This document shows, piece after piece, positions 55,029 to 63,267 of a stretch of DNA of 64,000 bases; position 1 is the stretch's first letter, and each line of letters starts with the position of its first letter. The stretch is from JACPPO01 sp965262505 (GTDB lineage: Bacteria > Acidobacteriota > Vicinamibacteria > Vicinamibacterales > UBA2999): the NCBI GenBank assembly GCA_965262505.1, contig CBDHFM010000030.1, positions 930,001 to 994,000 on the forward strand. The letters are read 5' to 3'. A program made the translations under genes and the position numbers. The notes below the pieces were generated by a model. It did not search any database, had not been told where the DNA came from, and saw nothing but the letters and a program-made list of their open reading frames with translations.

Positions 55029-55055
55029 CCCGCGGCTGCGCCTGGGAGTCGATCA

Positions 55056-55541
55056 ATGCACCGAGTGGTGATTGCGTTAGTCGTGGCCCTCGTACTGGCC
55101 ACGCCTTCCTGGGCTCTCGCCCAGGCGACGCCTGATCTGTCCGGGACGTGGCGGGTCAATCCGGCCGCTGGCAACGCCGCCCGCCTCATCTTTCCGACCG
55201 ACCTGGTCATCACGCAGTCGTCGACGGAGCTGACCGTCGAGCGCACCAGTGTGCGGCAGGGTGCCATCTCGGCCGTGTACAGGCTCGATGGGAGTAGAGT
55301 CGACGTGGAGGTGCCGAGCGGGATCACGGAGACGGCGGAGGCCAGTTTCGACGGCGTGACCTTAGTTATCGCATCGCGGCGGTCGTTCGCCTCGCCCGCT
55401 GGAGAAATTGTGGTCGAGCTCAGGGAGACCTGGACCCTCGAGGGCGACGTCCTGACGATCGAGAAGACCGAGACACAGGTCGGCGAATCCCAGACCGGGA
55501 GCGCCGTGTACGACAAGTCGGACGCCCTAGTCATTAGGTAG
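55056..55541 (+). CDS. exported small beta-rich protein of unknown function
   Basis: The product is 161 aa, leader ending SWALAQ. The mature chain opens ATPDLSGTWRVNPAAG, has regular beta alternation (ITQSSTELTVERTSV, VSRRSF-like 'LVIASRRSF') and ends WTLEGDVLTIEKTETQVG. The shape is lipocalin-like. It shares the 'DLSGTW' entry with the WEGDTLVV proteins but lacks their core. It follows DUF6152 copy 7 by 27 bases. Confidence 0.7.
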   Translation: MHRVVIALVVALVLATPSWALAQATPDLSGTWRVNPAAGNAARLIFPTDLVITQSSTELTVERTSVRQGAISAVYRLDGSRVDVEVPSGITETAEASFDGVTLVIASRRSFASPAGEIVVELRETWTLEGDVLTIEKTETQVGESQTGSAVYDKSDALVIR

Positions 55542-55593
55542 CCTCCCCTCCTGGCAGGTCCCGCGTCCGCGGTTGCGTTGAGCGTTCAGGGCT

Positions 55594-56493
55594 TCACGGC
55601 ACGACCGTCGGCAACGCACCTATGGGTTCTCCCTCCGGGCTGACCCCGTGAGCCTGCTCGAACAGGTTCTTCATGCGCCGGAGCACGATGTTCCCCTCGT
55701 GGCAGTCGTGTTCCCATGCAGGATCCACAAGCCGGGTGGCGCGATTGCCGTCGCCACCCCGCAGCATCGGCGCTGAGGATTCCATCGTCCATGGTCGTGT
55801 GAACACGTCCGGATCGGTAATGGTCATCGTCCAGTCGATGGTGTTCCCGGCGATCATGGTGAAGTGCTCGACGACCGTCGCATTGGCGCTGTAGAAATCG
55901 CCGCCAAGGGCCATCCGCGTCTTGCCGTTGAAGTTGGTGGTCTCCACGACCAGCGTGTCGCCCTCCCACCAGCCAACCGAGTCCCCCTGCCAGAGGCGAA
56001 TGGCGTCAGGGAGGTGCTCACGCCGGTTCATGTGGACGACGCGCATGGTGTGCTGCTGGGCAGCAATGTTGATGTTGCCCTCGGAATAGGTGAACCGCTG
56101 CGCAAACGAGTGGAGGCGTCCGATGTCGTAGAACTCGCAGTGGCCGACCGGATCCTCGTAGGCGTTGACATCCACCCGCCGCCGGTCCCGCTCCGCCAGC
56201 GCCCACGGCTGGTACGGGATGATCCCGTCCGGCGGGTCGATGATGAGGCTCCTCCCTGCCCGAATCCCAAGCCCCGCGCCATGCTCTTCCAAAATCGTGC
56301 TGTGCGTCAGGCCGCCTCCCGTTCCGGCAAATCCGCCGCGCAGGTCTGGTTTGCCGTCCGCGGTCCGGGGAATCGGACCGGCCGGCTCCGGAGGCGGCCC
56401 GCCGCCACGGCCTCTCTGGCCTGAGACGGGCACAGACGTCACGACCAACATGACCAGTACCGCCGCGATCGAAAGGCAACCTCGTGTATGCAT
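55594..56493 (-). CDS. exported WEGDTLVV-family protein of unknown function (i)
   Basis: The product is 299 aa. Leader MHTRGCLSIAAVLVMLVVTSVPVSGQ, then RGRGGGPPPEPAGPIPRTADGKPDL. It has LIIDPPDGIIPYQPWA, IRLWQGDSVGWWEGDTLVVETTNFNGKTR, IDWTMTITDPDVFTRPWT and a C-terminal 'YDCHEGN'-type EHDCHEGNIVLRRM. AAGGAG decides ATG 56493. It forms a same-strand pair with (j). Closest wording is to (j) and (k), with the PPDG.IPYQPWA block. Confidence 0.82.
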   Translation of the reverse strand: MHTRGCLSIAAVLVMLVVTSVPVSGQRGRGGGPPPEPAGPIPRTADGKPDLRGGFAGTGGGLTHSTILEEHGAGLGIRAGRSLIIDPPDGIIPYQPWALAERDRRRVDVNAYEDPVGHCEFYDIGRLHSFAQRFTYSEGNINIAAQQHTMRVVHMNRREHLPDAIRLWQGDSVGWWEGDTLVVETTNFNGKTRMALGGDFYSANATVVEHFTMIAGNTIDWTMTITDPDVFTRPWTMESSAPMLRGGDGNRATRLVDPAWEHDCHEGNIVLRRMKNLFEQAHGVSPEGEPIGALPTVVP

Positions 56494-56551
56494 GCCGCTC
56501 CTTAGTCTCCCTCGACGAACGTTACCGAACGTTATCTCGCCCCGTGCCTCG

Positions 56552-57433
56552 TCATTGACCATCGACGTCTCTGGGAACATCCCAGTCTCTCGGCTCATCG
56601 AAGTCCCTGTCCCACGTGTGATGAATGCCCGCCTCATCCAGCATGGCGGTGCACTCGTAGTTGAGCAGGCCGACGTCCGTCTGACGGTGGATGAGCATTC
56701 GAATCGTCCACGGCCGTGTGTACACCGTCGGGTCTTCCATCGTGACCTCGTACTGCAGGGTATCGGGGCCGACCGGCGTGTACCGCTCGACGACGTGCAG
56801 CGTGTTGCTCTGGAAGTTTCCCGCCATGTCGAACCAGGCAAAACCATGCATGTTCGTAATATCGACGACCAGCGAGTTGCCCTCGTAGCGACCACGCGGG
56901 ATGCCGTTCCAGTTTGCGTTCAGGCCAAAATCCGGATCCAGCCGTGGCCCGATGTCAGTGGTCGGGATGATGCGCTTCTTGTGGCTCCATTCGTACGCGA
57001 AGTACACCCGTTCGTCTTCCTGGATGATCTGAAACGGCCAGCCCAGATACGTCAGCCGCGGGATGCCGGGGATGTAGCATTTCGCCAGTGGGTCCGCGTT
57101 CTCGACCGGATCGGTTGACCGGGCGTGCTGGTAGTTCCTCTCGCGCTGCTCCCGGGCCCAGGGCTGGTACGGAATCCTGCCGTCCGGAGGGTCGACCACG
57201 AATCCCAGCCCCGCGGGAACACCAGGCTTGGCGCTATGAGCCTCCAGGTCGTACTTCGCCAGGTTCCAGGCCCGCCAAACCCCCTGCAGGTCCGGGTGAC
57301 CGTCAGCGGTCCGCGCCGGAGCGTACGCCGGAGCGCCGGCTGGGGCTTGGGCCGCCACCGGGGGCGACACGGAAGGAACTGCGGCCGCCACCGCGACCGC
57401 GAGAATTACCAATGCAATGAAACGATTTCGCAT
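56552..57433 (-). CDS. exported WEGDTLVV-family protein of unknown function (j)
   Basis: The product is 293 aa, leader ending SPPVAAQ. RTADGHPDLQGVWRAW, FVVDPPDGRIPYQPWAREQ, 'NWNGIPRGRYEGNSLVVDITNMHGFAWF', 'LHVVERYTPVGPDTLQYEVTMEDPTVYTRPWTIRM' and YECTAMLDE follow the family order; the core is YEGNSLVV rather than WEGDTLVV. It lies 58 bases before (i) on the same strand, probably one unit. Confidence 0.82.
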   Translation of the reverse strand: MRNRFIALVILAVAVAAAVPSVSPPVAAQAPAGAPAYAPARTADGHPDLQGVWRAWNLAKYDLEAHSAKPGVPAGLGFVVDPPDGRIPYQPWAREQRERNYQHARSTDPVENADPLAKCYIPGIPRLTYLGWPFQIIQEDERVYFAYEWSHKKRIIPTTDIGPRLDPDFGLNANWNGIPRGRYEGNSLVVDITNMHGFAWFDMAGNFQSNTLHVVERYTPVGPDTLQYEVTMEDPTVYTRPWTIRMLIHRQTDVGLLNYECTAMLDEAGIHHTWDRDFDEPRDWDVPRDVDGQ

Positions 57434-57533
57434 ATCGATGTTCTGCTCTGAGTGGCTCGAAAGAGTCTATCCGAACTCCAACTGAGACTGTCAAGTGTCA
57501 CTACTGTACGTAATCTCCTTTCCTCTGAATATG

Positions 57534-57630
57534 ATGGGGGAGAAGCTGGTGACATTGAAGGGCGCAGCGACGCAAGGGGACATCCAGGTTCTCAAGGGGA
57601 TGCCGGCCGACACGTACCGCCTGATTGGCA
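57534..57630 (+). pseudogene. fragment of a PRC-type cytochrome c gene
   Basis: Read forward it gives GDIQVLKGMPADTYRLIGS, matching the 'FKNIQVL.G.PVDTF..MG' entry of the dihaem cytochromes at 41405 and 46406. No haem motif follows before the sequence runs into the end of gene (k). It seems to be a remnant of a lost cytochrome in the module. Confidence 0.5.
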
Positions 57631-57647
57631 GCAGGGTTGAGTGTCGA

Positions 57648-58469
57648 TCAGCGGGCGTTGTCGTGGTGTACCGTGCGGTCTTCCATGAAGCCCAGCGAGC
57701 GCTCGACACACAGCGCCGGTTCTTCGAGCTCCCATTCGCTCAGAGGTAATTCCCGCGGGCGTAATTCCCACGGTGCCGCCAATACGTCCGGATCGTGCGC
57801 GATCGCTTCGAAGTGCAGGGTGTCGCCTTCTCGAGACAGGCGCTCGATCACCCGCAGGTTTTCGGTATGAAACGCCCCGTCATCGGTGAGCCACGTCTGC
57901 GTATTGAGATTGATCGTCTCCACCACCAGCGTGTCATCCTCCCACCAGCCAATGGAGTCACCCAGATAGCTCGGCTGAACATCGCGGTGGGGGCTGCCGT
58001 CCGTCGGGATAATGCGCCAGAACGCGCCGTTCAGATCGTTGTACAGGAACACCACCCCATCCTTGTGTTGGATAATCTTGTCCGGTGAGCCAATGCGGGG
58101 AACGCCGGGCGGCTGGCACGTCAGGCTGGGATCTTCGTCGACCTGACGAGCCTCAAGGTCGGCGACTGTCGCCTGATGCTCGACCTTGTAGACGGGTCGG
58201 TCCGGAGGGAGTCTAGCTGGCGCCGACGCTGCCGCTGGCGCCGGCGCTGGCGCACAACCGTAAATACAGATACCGCCATCTCCAAGATCCTGGGCGATGG
58301 AGTTCGCGCCAGGGACCGTACCCCATGTGCCGTTCAGATCGACATGCCCGTCGGGCAGACGCGGCATCGCCTCGCTGTTTTGGGCGGCCTCGAGACTCGG
58401 GACAATCTGAAAGGCGAACAGCACTGCCGCGGCGATCACGCCGCCTCGAATACCTGTTGATGTGCTCAT
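57648..58469 (-). CDS. exported WEGDTLVV-family protein of unknown function (k)
   Basis: The product is 273 aa. MPRLPDGHVDLNGTWGTVPG, 'LTCQPPGVPRIGSPDKIIQHKDGVVFLYND', FWRIIPTDGSPHRDVQPSYL, then GDSIGWWEDDTLVVETINLN, TWLTDDGAFHTENLRVIERL and HDPDVLAAPWELRP. ATG 58469 follows GAGGGG. The Ala/Pro-rich loop with two Cys near 70 (GICIYGCAPAPAPAAASAP) is unique to this copy. It lies 14 bases downstream of DUF6152 copy 8. Confidence 0.83.
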   Translation of the reverse strand: MSTSTGIRGGVIAAAVLFAFQIVPSLEAAQNSEAMPRLPDGHVDLNGTWGTVPGANSIAQDLGDGGICIYGCAPAPAPAAASAPARLPPDRPVYKVEHQATVADLEARQVDEDPSLTCQPPGVPRIGSPDKIIQHKDGVVFLYNDLNGAFWRIIPTDGSPHRDVQPSYLGDSIGWWEDDTLVVETINLNTQTWLTDDGAFHTENLRVIERLSREGDTLHFEAIAHDPDVLAAPWELRPRELPLSEWELEEPALCVERSLGFMEDRTVHHDNAR

Positions 58470-58483
58470 ATTCCCCTCACAAC

Positions 58484-58903
58484 TCACTCGTTGGCCGGTA
58501 GCTCCACCGGACTAGGGTACACAATGTAATACTTGCCATCTTCATAGGCGATCTTGATCAGCCAGATACTGTTGTTGCCTTGTCTGAGCGCCGGCATTCC
58601 CACCACTGTCACCTGCCCGCCCGGCGTGCCGGCAAACGCCTCCTTGGTCAGCCCGCCCCGCCGCATCCTGGCGATCGGACCGGTCTCCAGGGCCCATTTC
58701 GTCACGGTGCCATCGTCGTTCTTCACGTCCAGGTAGACATAGACGTGCGGGTTCACCCACTCGACGGCCGATACCGTTCCGGTGAGGGTGATACGGCCGT
58801 CCAGGTCGAACTGACCTTGTACAGAATGATGCGCCTGCGCCGGCACGGCCAACACCAGCACGGCTGCGATGGTCAGGTGAAGCGCTGGAATAGCGTGTTT
58901 CAT
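58484..58903 (-). CDS. exported DUF6152 family protein (copy 8)
   Basis: The product is 139 aa: leader ending AVPAQA, mature HHSVQGQFDLDGRITLTGTV. It has VEWVNPHVYVYLDV and VTKWALETG, ending YYIVYPSPVELPANE. GGAGGG is 9 bases before ATG 58903. Paired with (k), same strand. The opening matches the copy at 62793 in the 'DGRITLTG' wording. Confidence 0.88.
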   Translation of the reverse strand: MKHAIPALHLTIAAVLVLAVPAQAHHSVQGQFDLDGRITLTGTVSAVEWVNPHVYVYLDVKNDDGTVTKWALETGPIARMRRGGLTKEAFAGTPGGQVTVVGMPALRQGNNSIWLIKIAYEDGKYYIVYPSPVELPANE

Positions 58904-58939
58904 CCGATTACCCTCCGTGTAGGATCGAACGCCCGGATG

Positions 58940-60529
58940 CTACTGCTCCCCGCGGCCGGCCTCCGGTACTTCGCCGGACATGTACTGCGTCATCGTAATC
59001 GTGTCCTCCACGAACTTGCTCCACGGCACAACGTCGCCGTGAATCGGTGCCATGTAGTCCACCTGGATCTTGCGGTACTCGATATTCGACATCACGTTCC
59101 GGTTCCAGGGTGCGTGGCCGCGCGGCTCACCCGCAATGATGTGGCGCGCGTCACGCGGCATGTAGACGTCCGCCTGCGTCAGGATCCTTCCCTCCGGGAA
59201 GTAGATCAACACATTGGAGTCCGCGTGTGAGTTGTCCCGAAGGTGATACAGGTTGACCGTCATCGTGCCGTCCCGGACGACGCCCGTGTCGCCGATCGAG
59301 GTGATCGTGACCGGCTCCGTGTTCGGCTGCTTGGCGAGCATGTCCGGATTGATCGTGTGGGGCCGCTGCAGCACGTCGTTGAGGTAGGTGACGTTGCTCT
59401 CGTGCGCGACGATCTCGGTCACTCCCCTCGCCACCGCGTCGCGAACGCCACGGGTATGATCGCCATGATGATGCGTGACGAGCAAGGTCGTGATCGGCTT
59501 GTTCGGCCGCAGCTCCTTGGCCTTGGCCCACACCGCCGTCACGCGCTCGCTGTTCGGTGCCTCGATCACCATCAGATGATCGCTGAACTCGACGATCAAG
59601 CTGTGGTGTGTCGTGCCGGTGACGAACCATACGCCCAGGGCGATTTCCTGCGCGTCGTTGGGGAACGTCCGCGGCGCCTCACCGCCGGCCGGCGGCCGGG
59701 CCGATGCGACCGCCGCCGGCGCTGCGAGATCGCCGACGTCGCCGTCCACCGTCACGCGGTCAATGCGGATATCGCCGCTCTCCCGTCCATCGGTCCATGA
59801 CGTCAGACGCGTCGGGAACTGCAGGCCGTCGACCGGGCGATAGTCCCTGAATTCGCGCGCGACGAGGGTGTCGCCGAGCGTCGCGCTGTCGATCATCTGC
59901 ATGATGCGCGTCGGTAGCTTCGTGGTCGCGCTAATCGCCAGCGTCAGCGGCGGCAGATCGCCGATGGTGATATCGACCAGGCGCTCGGCGCCCAGCGTCC
60001 GGCTGTTCGCAAGGGTCACATCCGACCCAAGCGCGGCACGGACGAGGGTGAGCGGATGACGGAGGTAGTCGAGGCGCCGCCCGTTCGCCTGGTTGCCGAA
60101 AATGCGCGTGGCATTTCCGTTCGCTCCCACGTTGAAGGCGACCATTCCGTCGAGCCCCTGCATCACACGAATAGGAGGATTGCCGATGTAGTACGCATAC
60201 TGCACCTGGCGCGTCGCGTCGAACCGGGCACGGCCGTTCGCGAGATCGTACGCGTGTCTTAGGTCCCGAAGCTGTTGAACGGCTGACGCGTGGCCGAGAT
60301 CGTCGTACCGGAGCGAGGTGCCGGCCACAATGTGGCCGCCGCCTTCGAGCAGTATCGTCTCGACCGCGAGGATCCGGTCGCGCCCGCCGAGCGCGGCGGC
60401 CGCGTCGATGACGACCTGCTGCTCGGGTGTTTGCGCGCGTCCAGCCGCCGGCAGCACCAGACAGCAGGCCACGACGACGACCGTCCTTCGAATCGCCCTG
60501 CGAGTCCATCTCGCTGCTTCGATTCTCAT
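58940..60529 (-). CDS. exported large metallo-beta-lactamase-fold protein
   Basis: The product is 529 aa with leader ending PAAGRAQ. The first half (about 35-300) is a beta-rich 'outer-membrane lipoprotein-like' domain (IVAGTSLRYDDLGHASAV.., VRMQG-like 'IRVMQGLDGMVAFNV'). The second half is the MBL fold with VTHHHGDHTRGVRDAVARGV (intact HxHxDH), LYHLRDNSHADSNVLIYFPE, ILTQADVYMPRDA and a late His in 'YMAPIHGDVVPW'. GGAGGTG decides ATG 60529. It is likely a periplasmic hydrolase. It is upstream of DUF6152 copy 8 (36-base gap), possibly the head of that unit. Confidence 0.87.
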   Translation of the reverse strand: MRIEAARWTRRAIRRTVVVVACCLVLPAAGRAQTPEQQVVIDAAAALGGRDRILAVETILLEGGGHIVAGTSLRYDDLGHASAVQQLRDLRHAYDLANGRARFDATRQVQYAYYIGNPPIRVMQGLDGMVAFNVGANGNATRIFGNQANGRRLDYLRHPLTLVRAALGSDVTLANSRTLGAERLVDITIGDLPPLTLAISATTKLPTRIMQMIDSATLGDTLVAREFRDYRPVDGLQFPTRLTSWTDGRESGDIRIDRVTVDGDVGDLAAPAAVASARPPAGGEAPRTFPNDAQEIALGVWFVTGTTHHSLIVEFSDHLMVIEAPNSERVTAVWAKAKELRPNKPITTLLVTHHHGDHTRGVRDAVARGVTEIVAHESNVTYLNDVLQRPHTINPDMLAKQPNTEPVTITSIGDTGVVRDGTMTVNLYHLRDNSHADSNVLIYFPEGRILTQADVYMPRDARHIIAGEPRGHAPWNRNVMSNIEYRKIQVDYMAPIHGDVVPWSKFVEDTITMTQYMSGEVPEAGRGEQ

Positions 60530-60699
60530 CCGGCACCTCCTTGATGAGTTTGATCCACGGTCCCGCCTCGCTCGTTCCAGACGTGCATCAGCGCCCGAGT
60601 GGGTAGAAAGGTTCACTTCATGAAGCCGCCGCCACACCGAGGGCGGCAGTATAGGTCCAGGATGTGCCAAAAACAAGCGCGCGTATCGCGCCATGCTAA

Positions 60700-60742
60700 G
60701 TGTTACCGGGCGTCCTATCGTCGCGCCACAACTCGGGTTACC
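60700..60742. repeat. left 43-bp terminal inverted repeat
   Basis: It pairs with 62055-62097; matching stretches include GTGTTACCG, ATCGTCGCGCC, AACT and GGGTTACC. Confidence 0.9.
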
Positions 60743-60759
60743 CATCAGGGAGGATGGCG

Positions 60760-62094
60760 ATGGGGAGAATCCGAGTGGGACCACAAGCAATTCGCGAGTA
60801 TCTGGGACGGATGCGGGAACGCTACGCGCACGCGGCGCGGCCGACGAAGGGCCAGCTGTTGGATGAGGTGTGTGAGGTGACGGGCTATCACCGCAAGGCG
60901 GTGATTCGGTCGCTGCGTCGGCCGGAGCGACCGCGGCGACGACGCCGCGGGGGCCCGCCGGTCCGCTATGGACCGGTGGTCGTGGGCACGTTGCGGCGAA
61001 TCTGGGAGGCCGCCGGATACCCGTGGTCTCTGCGGCTGCAGGCCTTGCTGCCCACGTGGCTGCCGTGGGCATGTCGGCGGTGGCGGATCCCCCGCGAGGT
61101 TGTCGAGAAGCTCCGGTCGATGAGCCCGCGGCAGATGGATCGGTGCCTGCGGGCCTTCAAGAGCGAGCTGCGGACGCGGCAGTACGGCCGGACGAAGCCT
61201 GGGACGTTCCTCAAGCATCAGATTCCGCTGAAGACGGACCGCTGGGACGTGCAGGAGCCGGGCTTTACCGAGATCGATCTCGTGGCGCATTCGGGCGATC
61301 GCGCTGCCGGCGACTTCATTTATTCACTGAATGTGACCGATATCCTCACGACCTGGGTGGAAACGCGGGCGGTGATGGGCAAGAGTCAGCACCACGTCCA
61401 GGAAGGCTTGGAGTACTTGCGCCAAGCCATGCCCTTTCGGTTGCGCGGGATCGATTCGGACAACGGCTCCGAGTTCATCAATCACCATCTCCGCCGCTAT
61501 TGCACGCACCATGACATCCAATTCACTCGCGGGCGCCCGTACAAGAAGGACGATAACGCGCACATCGAGCAGAAGAATTGGACGCACGTGCGGAAGCTGC
61601 TGGGCTACGTGCGGTATGACTCGGCGCCGGCGCTCACCGCGATCAATGGGCTCTACGAGGAGCTGCGCCTGCTGCAGAACCTGTTTCTCCCCTCGGTGAC
61701 GCTGGTCGAGAAGCGCCGCGTCGGCGCCCGCCTCCGTCGCCGCTATGACGCGCCGCGGACGCCGCTCGAGCGCGTGGAGGCGTGTGCCGAAGCCGCCCCG
61801 GCGCAGGTCCGGGCGCTGAGACAGCTCCGCGCGCGTCTCGATCCGTTCATCCTGGCGCAGCGGATCGACCAAGGGCTGGCCGGCGTCTACCGCCTCGCCA
61901 ACCAGCGGGTCAGTCCTGCGGCGCCGGCGAAAAATCCGCGCGGGGACGCTGCCCGACCTGTGGACGCGAAAAACGCGCCCACCAGGGCGTTGGAAACCCG
62001 CACAAAACGCGGCTTCCCACAGCGCCCACACGCCTTGTTCTCAACACAGATTCCGGTAACCCAAGTTACGGCGCGACGATGCACCGCTCGGTAA
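60760..62094 (+). CDS. DDE (integrase-core) transposase, ISNCY/IS481-like
   Basis: The product is 444 aa: an N-terminal helical part ('TKGQLLDEVCEVTGYHRKAVIRSLRR'), an Arg-rich linker, then the rve-type core with TEIDLVAHSGDRAAGDFIYS (Asp about 172), LRGIDSDNGSEFINHH (Asp about 232), and KKDDNAHIEQKNWTHVRKLLGY (Glu about 270). ATG 60760 is seven bases after GGGAGG; ATG 60754 is too close to it. The stop lies inside the right inverted repeat. The family name is tentative; the DDE core is certain. Confidence 0.88.
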   Translation: MGRIRVGPQAIREYLGRMRERYAHAARPTKGQLLDEVCEVTGYHRKAVIRSLRRPERPRRRRRGGPPVRYGPVVVGTLRRIWEAAGYPWSLRLQALLPTWLPWACRRWRIPREVVEKLRSMSPRQMDRCLRAFKSELRTRQYGRTKPGTFLKHQIPLKTDRWDVQEPGFTEIDLVAHSGDRAAGDFIYSLNVTDILTTWVETRAVMGKSQHHVQEGLEYLRQAMPFRLRGIDSDNGSEFINHHLRRYCTHHDIQFTRGRPYKKDDNAHIEQKNWTHVRKLLGYVRYDSAPALTAINGLYEELRLLQNLFLPSVTLVEKRRVGARLRRRYDAPRTPLERVEACAEAAPAQVRALRQLRARLDPFILAQRIDQGLAGVYRLANQRVSPAAPAKNPRGDAARPVDAKNAPTRALETRTKRGFPQRPHALFSTQIPVTQVTARRCTAR

Positions 62095-62097
62095 CAC
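62055..62097. repeat. right 43-bp terminal inverted repeat
   Basis: Reverse complement partner of 60700-60742. The last codons and stop of the transposase gene are part of it. Confidence 0.9.
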
Positions 62098-62260
62098 CTA
62101 GTTATGGCTCGACAGGGCGCGTAGTGCCCGCCGTACGGGCTCCGTACGCTTCCTTATCAGATTTCAGTTGTGGAGGAAAAATCGCGCGTTTATACTCTCC
62201 GGCAGGCCCACGGCGTGCGGTTGAGCCCCAGTCGGATGTTTGTCTTGCAAGGGAGTTTGT

Positions 62261-62764
62261 ATGCGCGGTCTAGCGCTGTTTCTCGGGGGACTCTTGCTGG
62301 GATCGGCCGTGCAAACGGGCATCGCCCAGGGTGACAACGACAACATCGTTGGCGTGAACCACGTGGGCATTGCCGTCGAGGACTTTGATGCGGCCGTGAA
62401 GTTCTACACGGAGGGCATGGGCTTCCGCGAGGCCTTCATCGTGAACGATGCGAACGGGGAACCCACCCAGGCCTACATCCAAGTCAGCCGCGGCACCTTC
62501 CTCGAGATTCGGCCGGCGCGGCCGGACCGGCCGGCGGGCGTTATCAACCATGTCGGTCTAGGGGTGGACGACATCCGGGCCACGCTCGCCCGTCTGGAAC
62601 GGAACGGTGTCAGGGTCGACGAGCAAGGGCCGCGCACGGGAATCAACAGCGCCATCATCTCCAACGCCTTCAGCCCAGGCGGCGTTCGGATGGAGCTGAC
62701 GGAACTTGGTCCGGAGTCGCTCGCGCGGCAGGCCATGGACAGCTGGGACAGCTGGAAGCAATAG
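62261..62764 (+). CDS. exported VOC/glyoxalase-fold protein
   Basis: The product is 167 aa with a leader (MRGLALFLGGLLLGSAVQTGIAQ). A single vicinal-oxygen-chelate domain follows: VGVNHVGIAVEDFDAAVKFY, 'FLEIRPARPDRPAGVINHVGLGVDDIRATLARLERNGV' and SPGGVRMELTELG. Metal ligands His (in NHVG) and Glu (in MELTE) are present in the usual places. It needs to dimerise or pair with another VOC domain. Export of a VOC protein is unusual. It leads a unit with DUF6152 copy 9 (28 bases) and WEGDTLVV member (l). Confidence 0.85.
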   Translation: MRGLALFLGGLLLGSAVQTGIAQGDNDNIVGVNHVGIAVEDFDAAVKFYTEGMGFREAFIVNDANGEPTQAYIQVSRGTFLEIRPARPDRPAGVINHVGLGVDDIRATLARLERNGVRVDEQGPRTGINSAIISNAFSPGGVRMELTELGPESLARQAMDSWDSWKQ

Positions 62765-62792
62765 CGTCGCCGCTCCAAGAGAGGATTGGACC

Positions 62793-63251
62793 ATGAACGT
62801 GCAACATCGTCTCTGTGCCGTGTTGGTCGTGTTGTTCAGCGTGGGGGCCGCCGCGTCAGCGTCGGCGCACCACTCGTTTAGCGGCGTCGTCGACGTCGAG
62901 GGACAGATCACGCTGACAGGCGTGCTCTCGAAGATCGACTGGGTCAATCCCCACATCTACCTGCATCTCGACGTGACGGACGACGACGGCCAGGTCACGA
63001 CCTGGGCGATCGAGACCCTGCCGACGAATCACCTGCGCAACATTGGCCTCACGAGACTGGACCTCTGGAACGATGCGGCGGCGGGAGAGGTGGTGACGAT
63101 CCACGCCCTCCGGGCCAGGGACCAGGACAGTCGCTTGGGGTGGCTCCAGCGAATTACGTATGCGGACGGCCATTTCTTTCATCTGAGCGGCGATCCGAAC
63201 GAGATCGTCGCGTTGGAGGAGACGAGCGACGCGCAGGGCCCGCGCGATTGA
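62793..63251 (+). CDS. exported DUF6152 family protein (copy 9)
   Basis: The product is 152 aa: leader MNVQHRLCAVLVVLFSVGAAASASA, mature HHSFSGVVDVEGQITLTGVL. It has IDWVNPHIYLHLDV (Asn-Pro-His) and VTTWAIET. AGAGG lies before ATG 62793. The WEGDTLVV member (l) begins 16 bases after its stop. Of the nine copies it is one of the longest, with a C-terminal 'YADGHFFHLSGDPNE'. Confidence 0.88.
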   Translation: MNVQHRLCAVLVVLFSVGAAASASAHHSFSGVVDVEGQITLTGVLSKIDWVNPHIYLHLDVTDDDGQVTTWAIETLPTNHLRNIGLTRLDLWNDAAAGEVVTIHALRARDQDSRLGWLQRITYADGHFFHLSGDPNEIVALEETSDAQGPRD

Positions 63252-63267
63252 GTAAAGGAGTAGCAAG

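Larger units (their letters stand above)
60700..62097 (+). mobile_element. insertion sequence with 43-bp inverted repeats (ISNCY/IS481-like, 1,398 bp)
   Basis: Terminal inverted repeats of 43 bp (60700-60742 and 62055-62097) both start GTGTTACCG and end GGGTTACC, with most positions identical. A single DDE transposase gene fills the element. No clean target duplication is visible: flanks read CTAA on the left and CTAG on the right. It lies between the MBL gene and the VOC gene and interrupts nothing recognisable. Confidence 0.88.
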
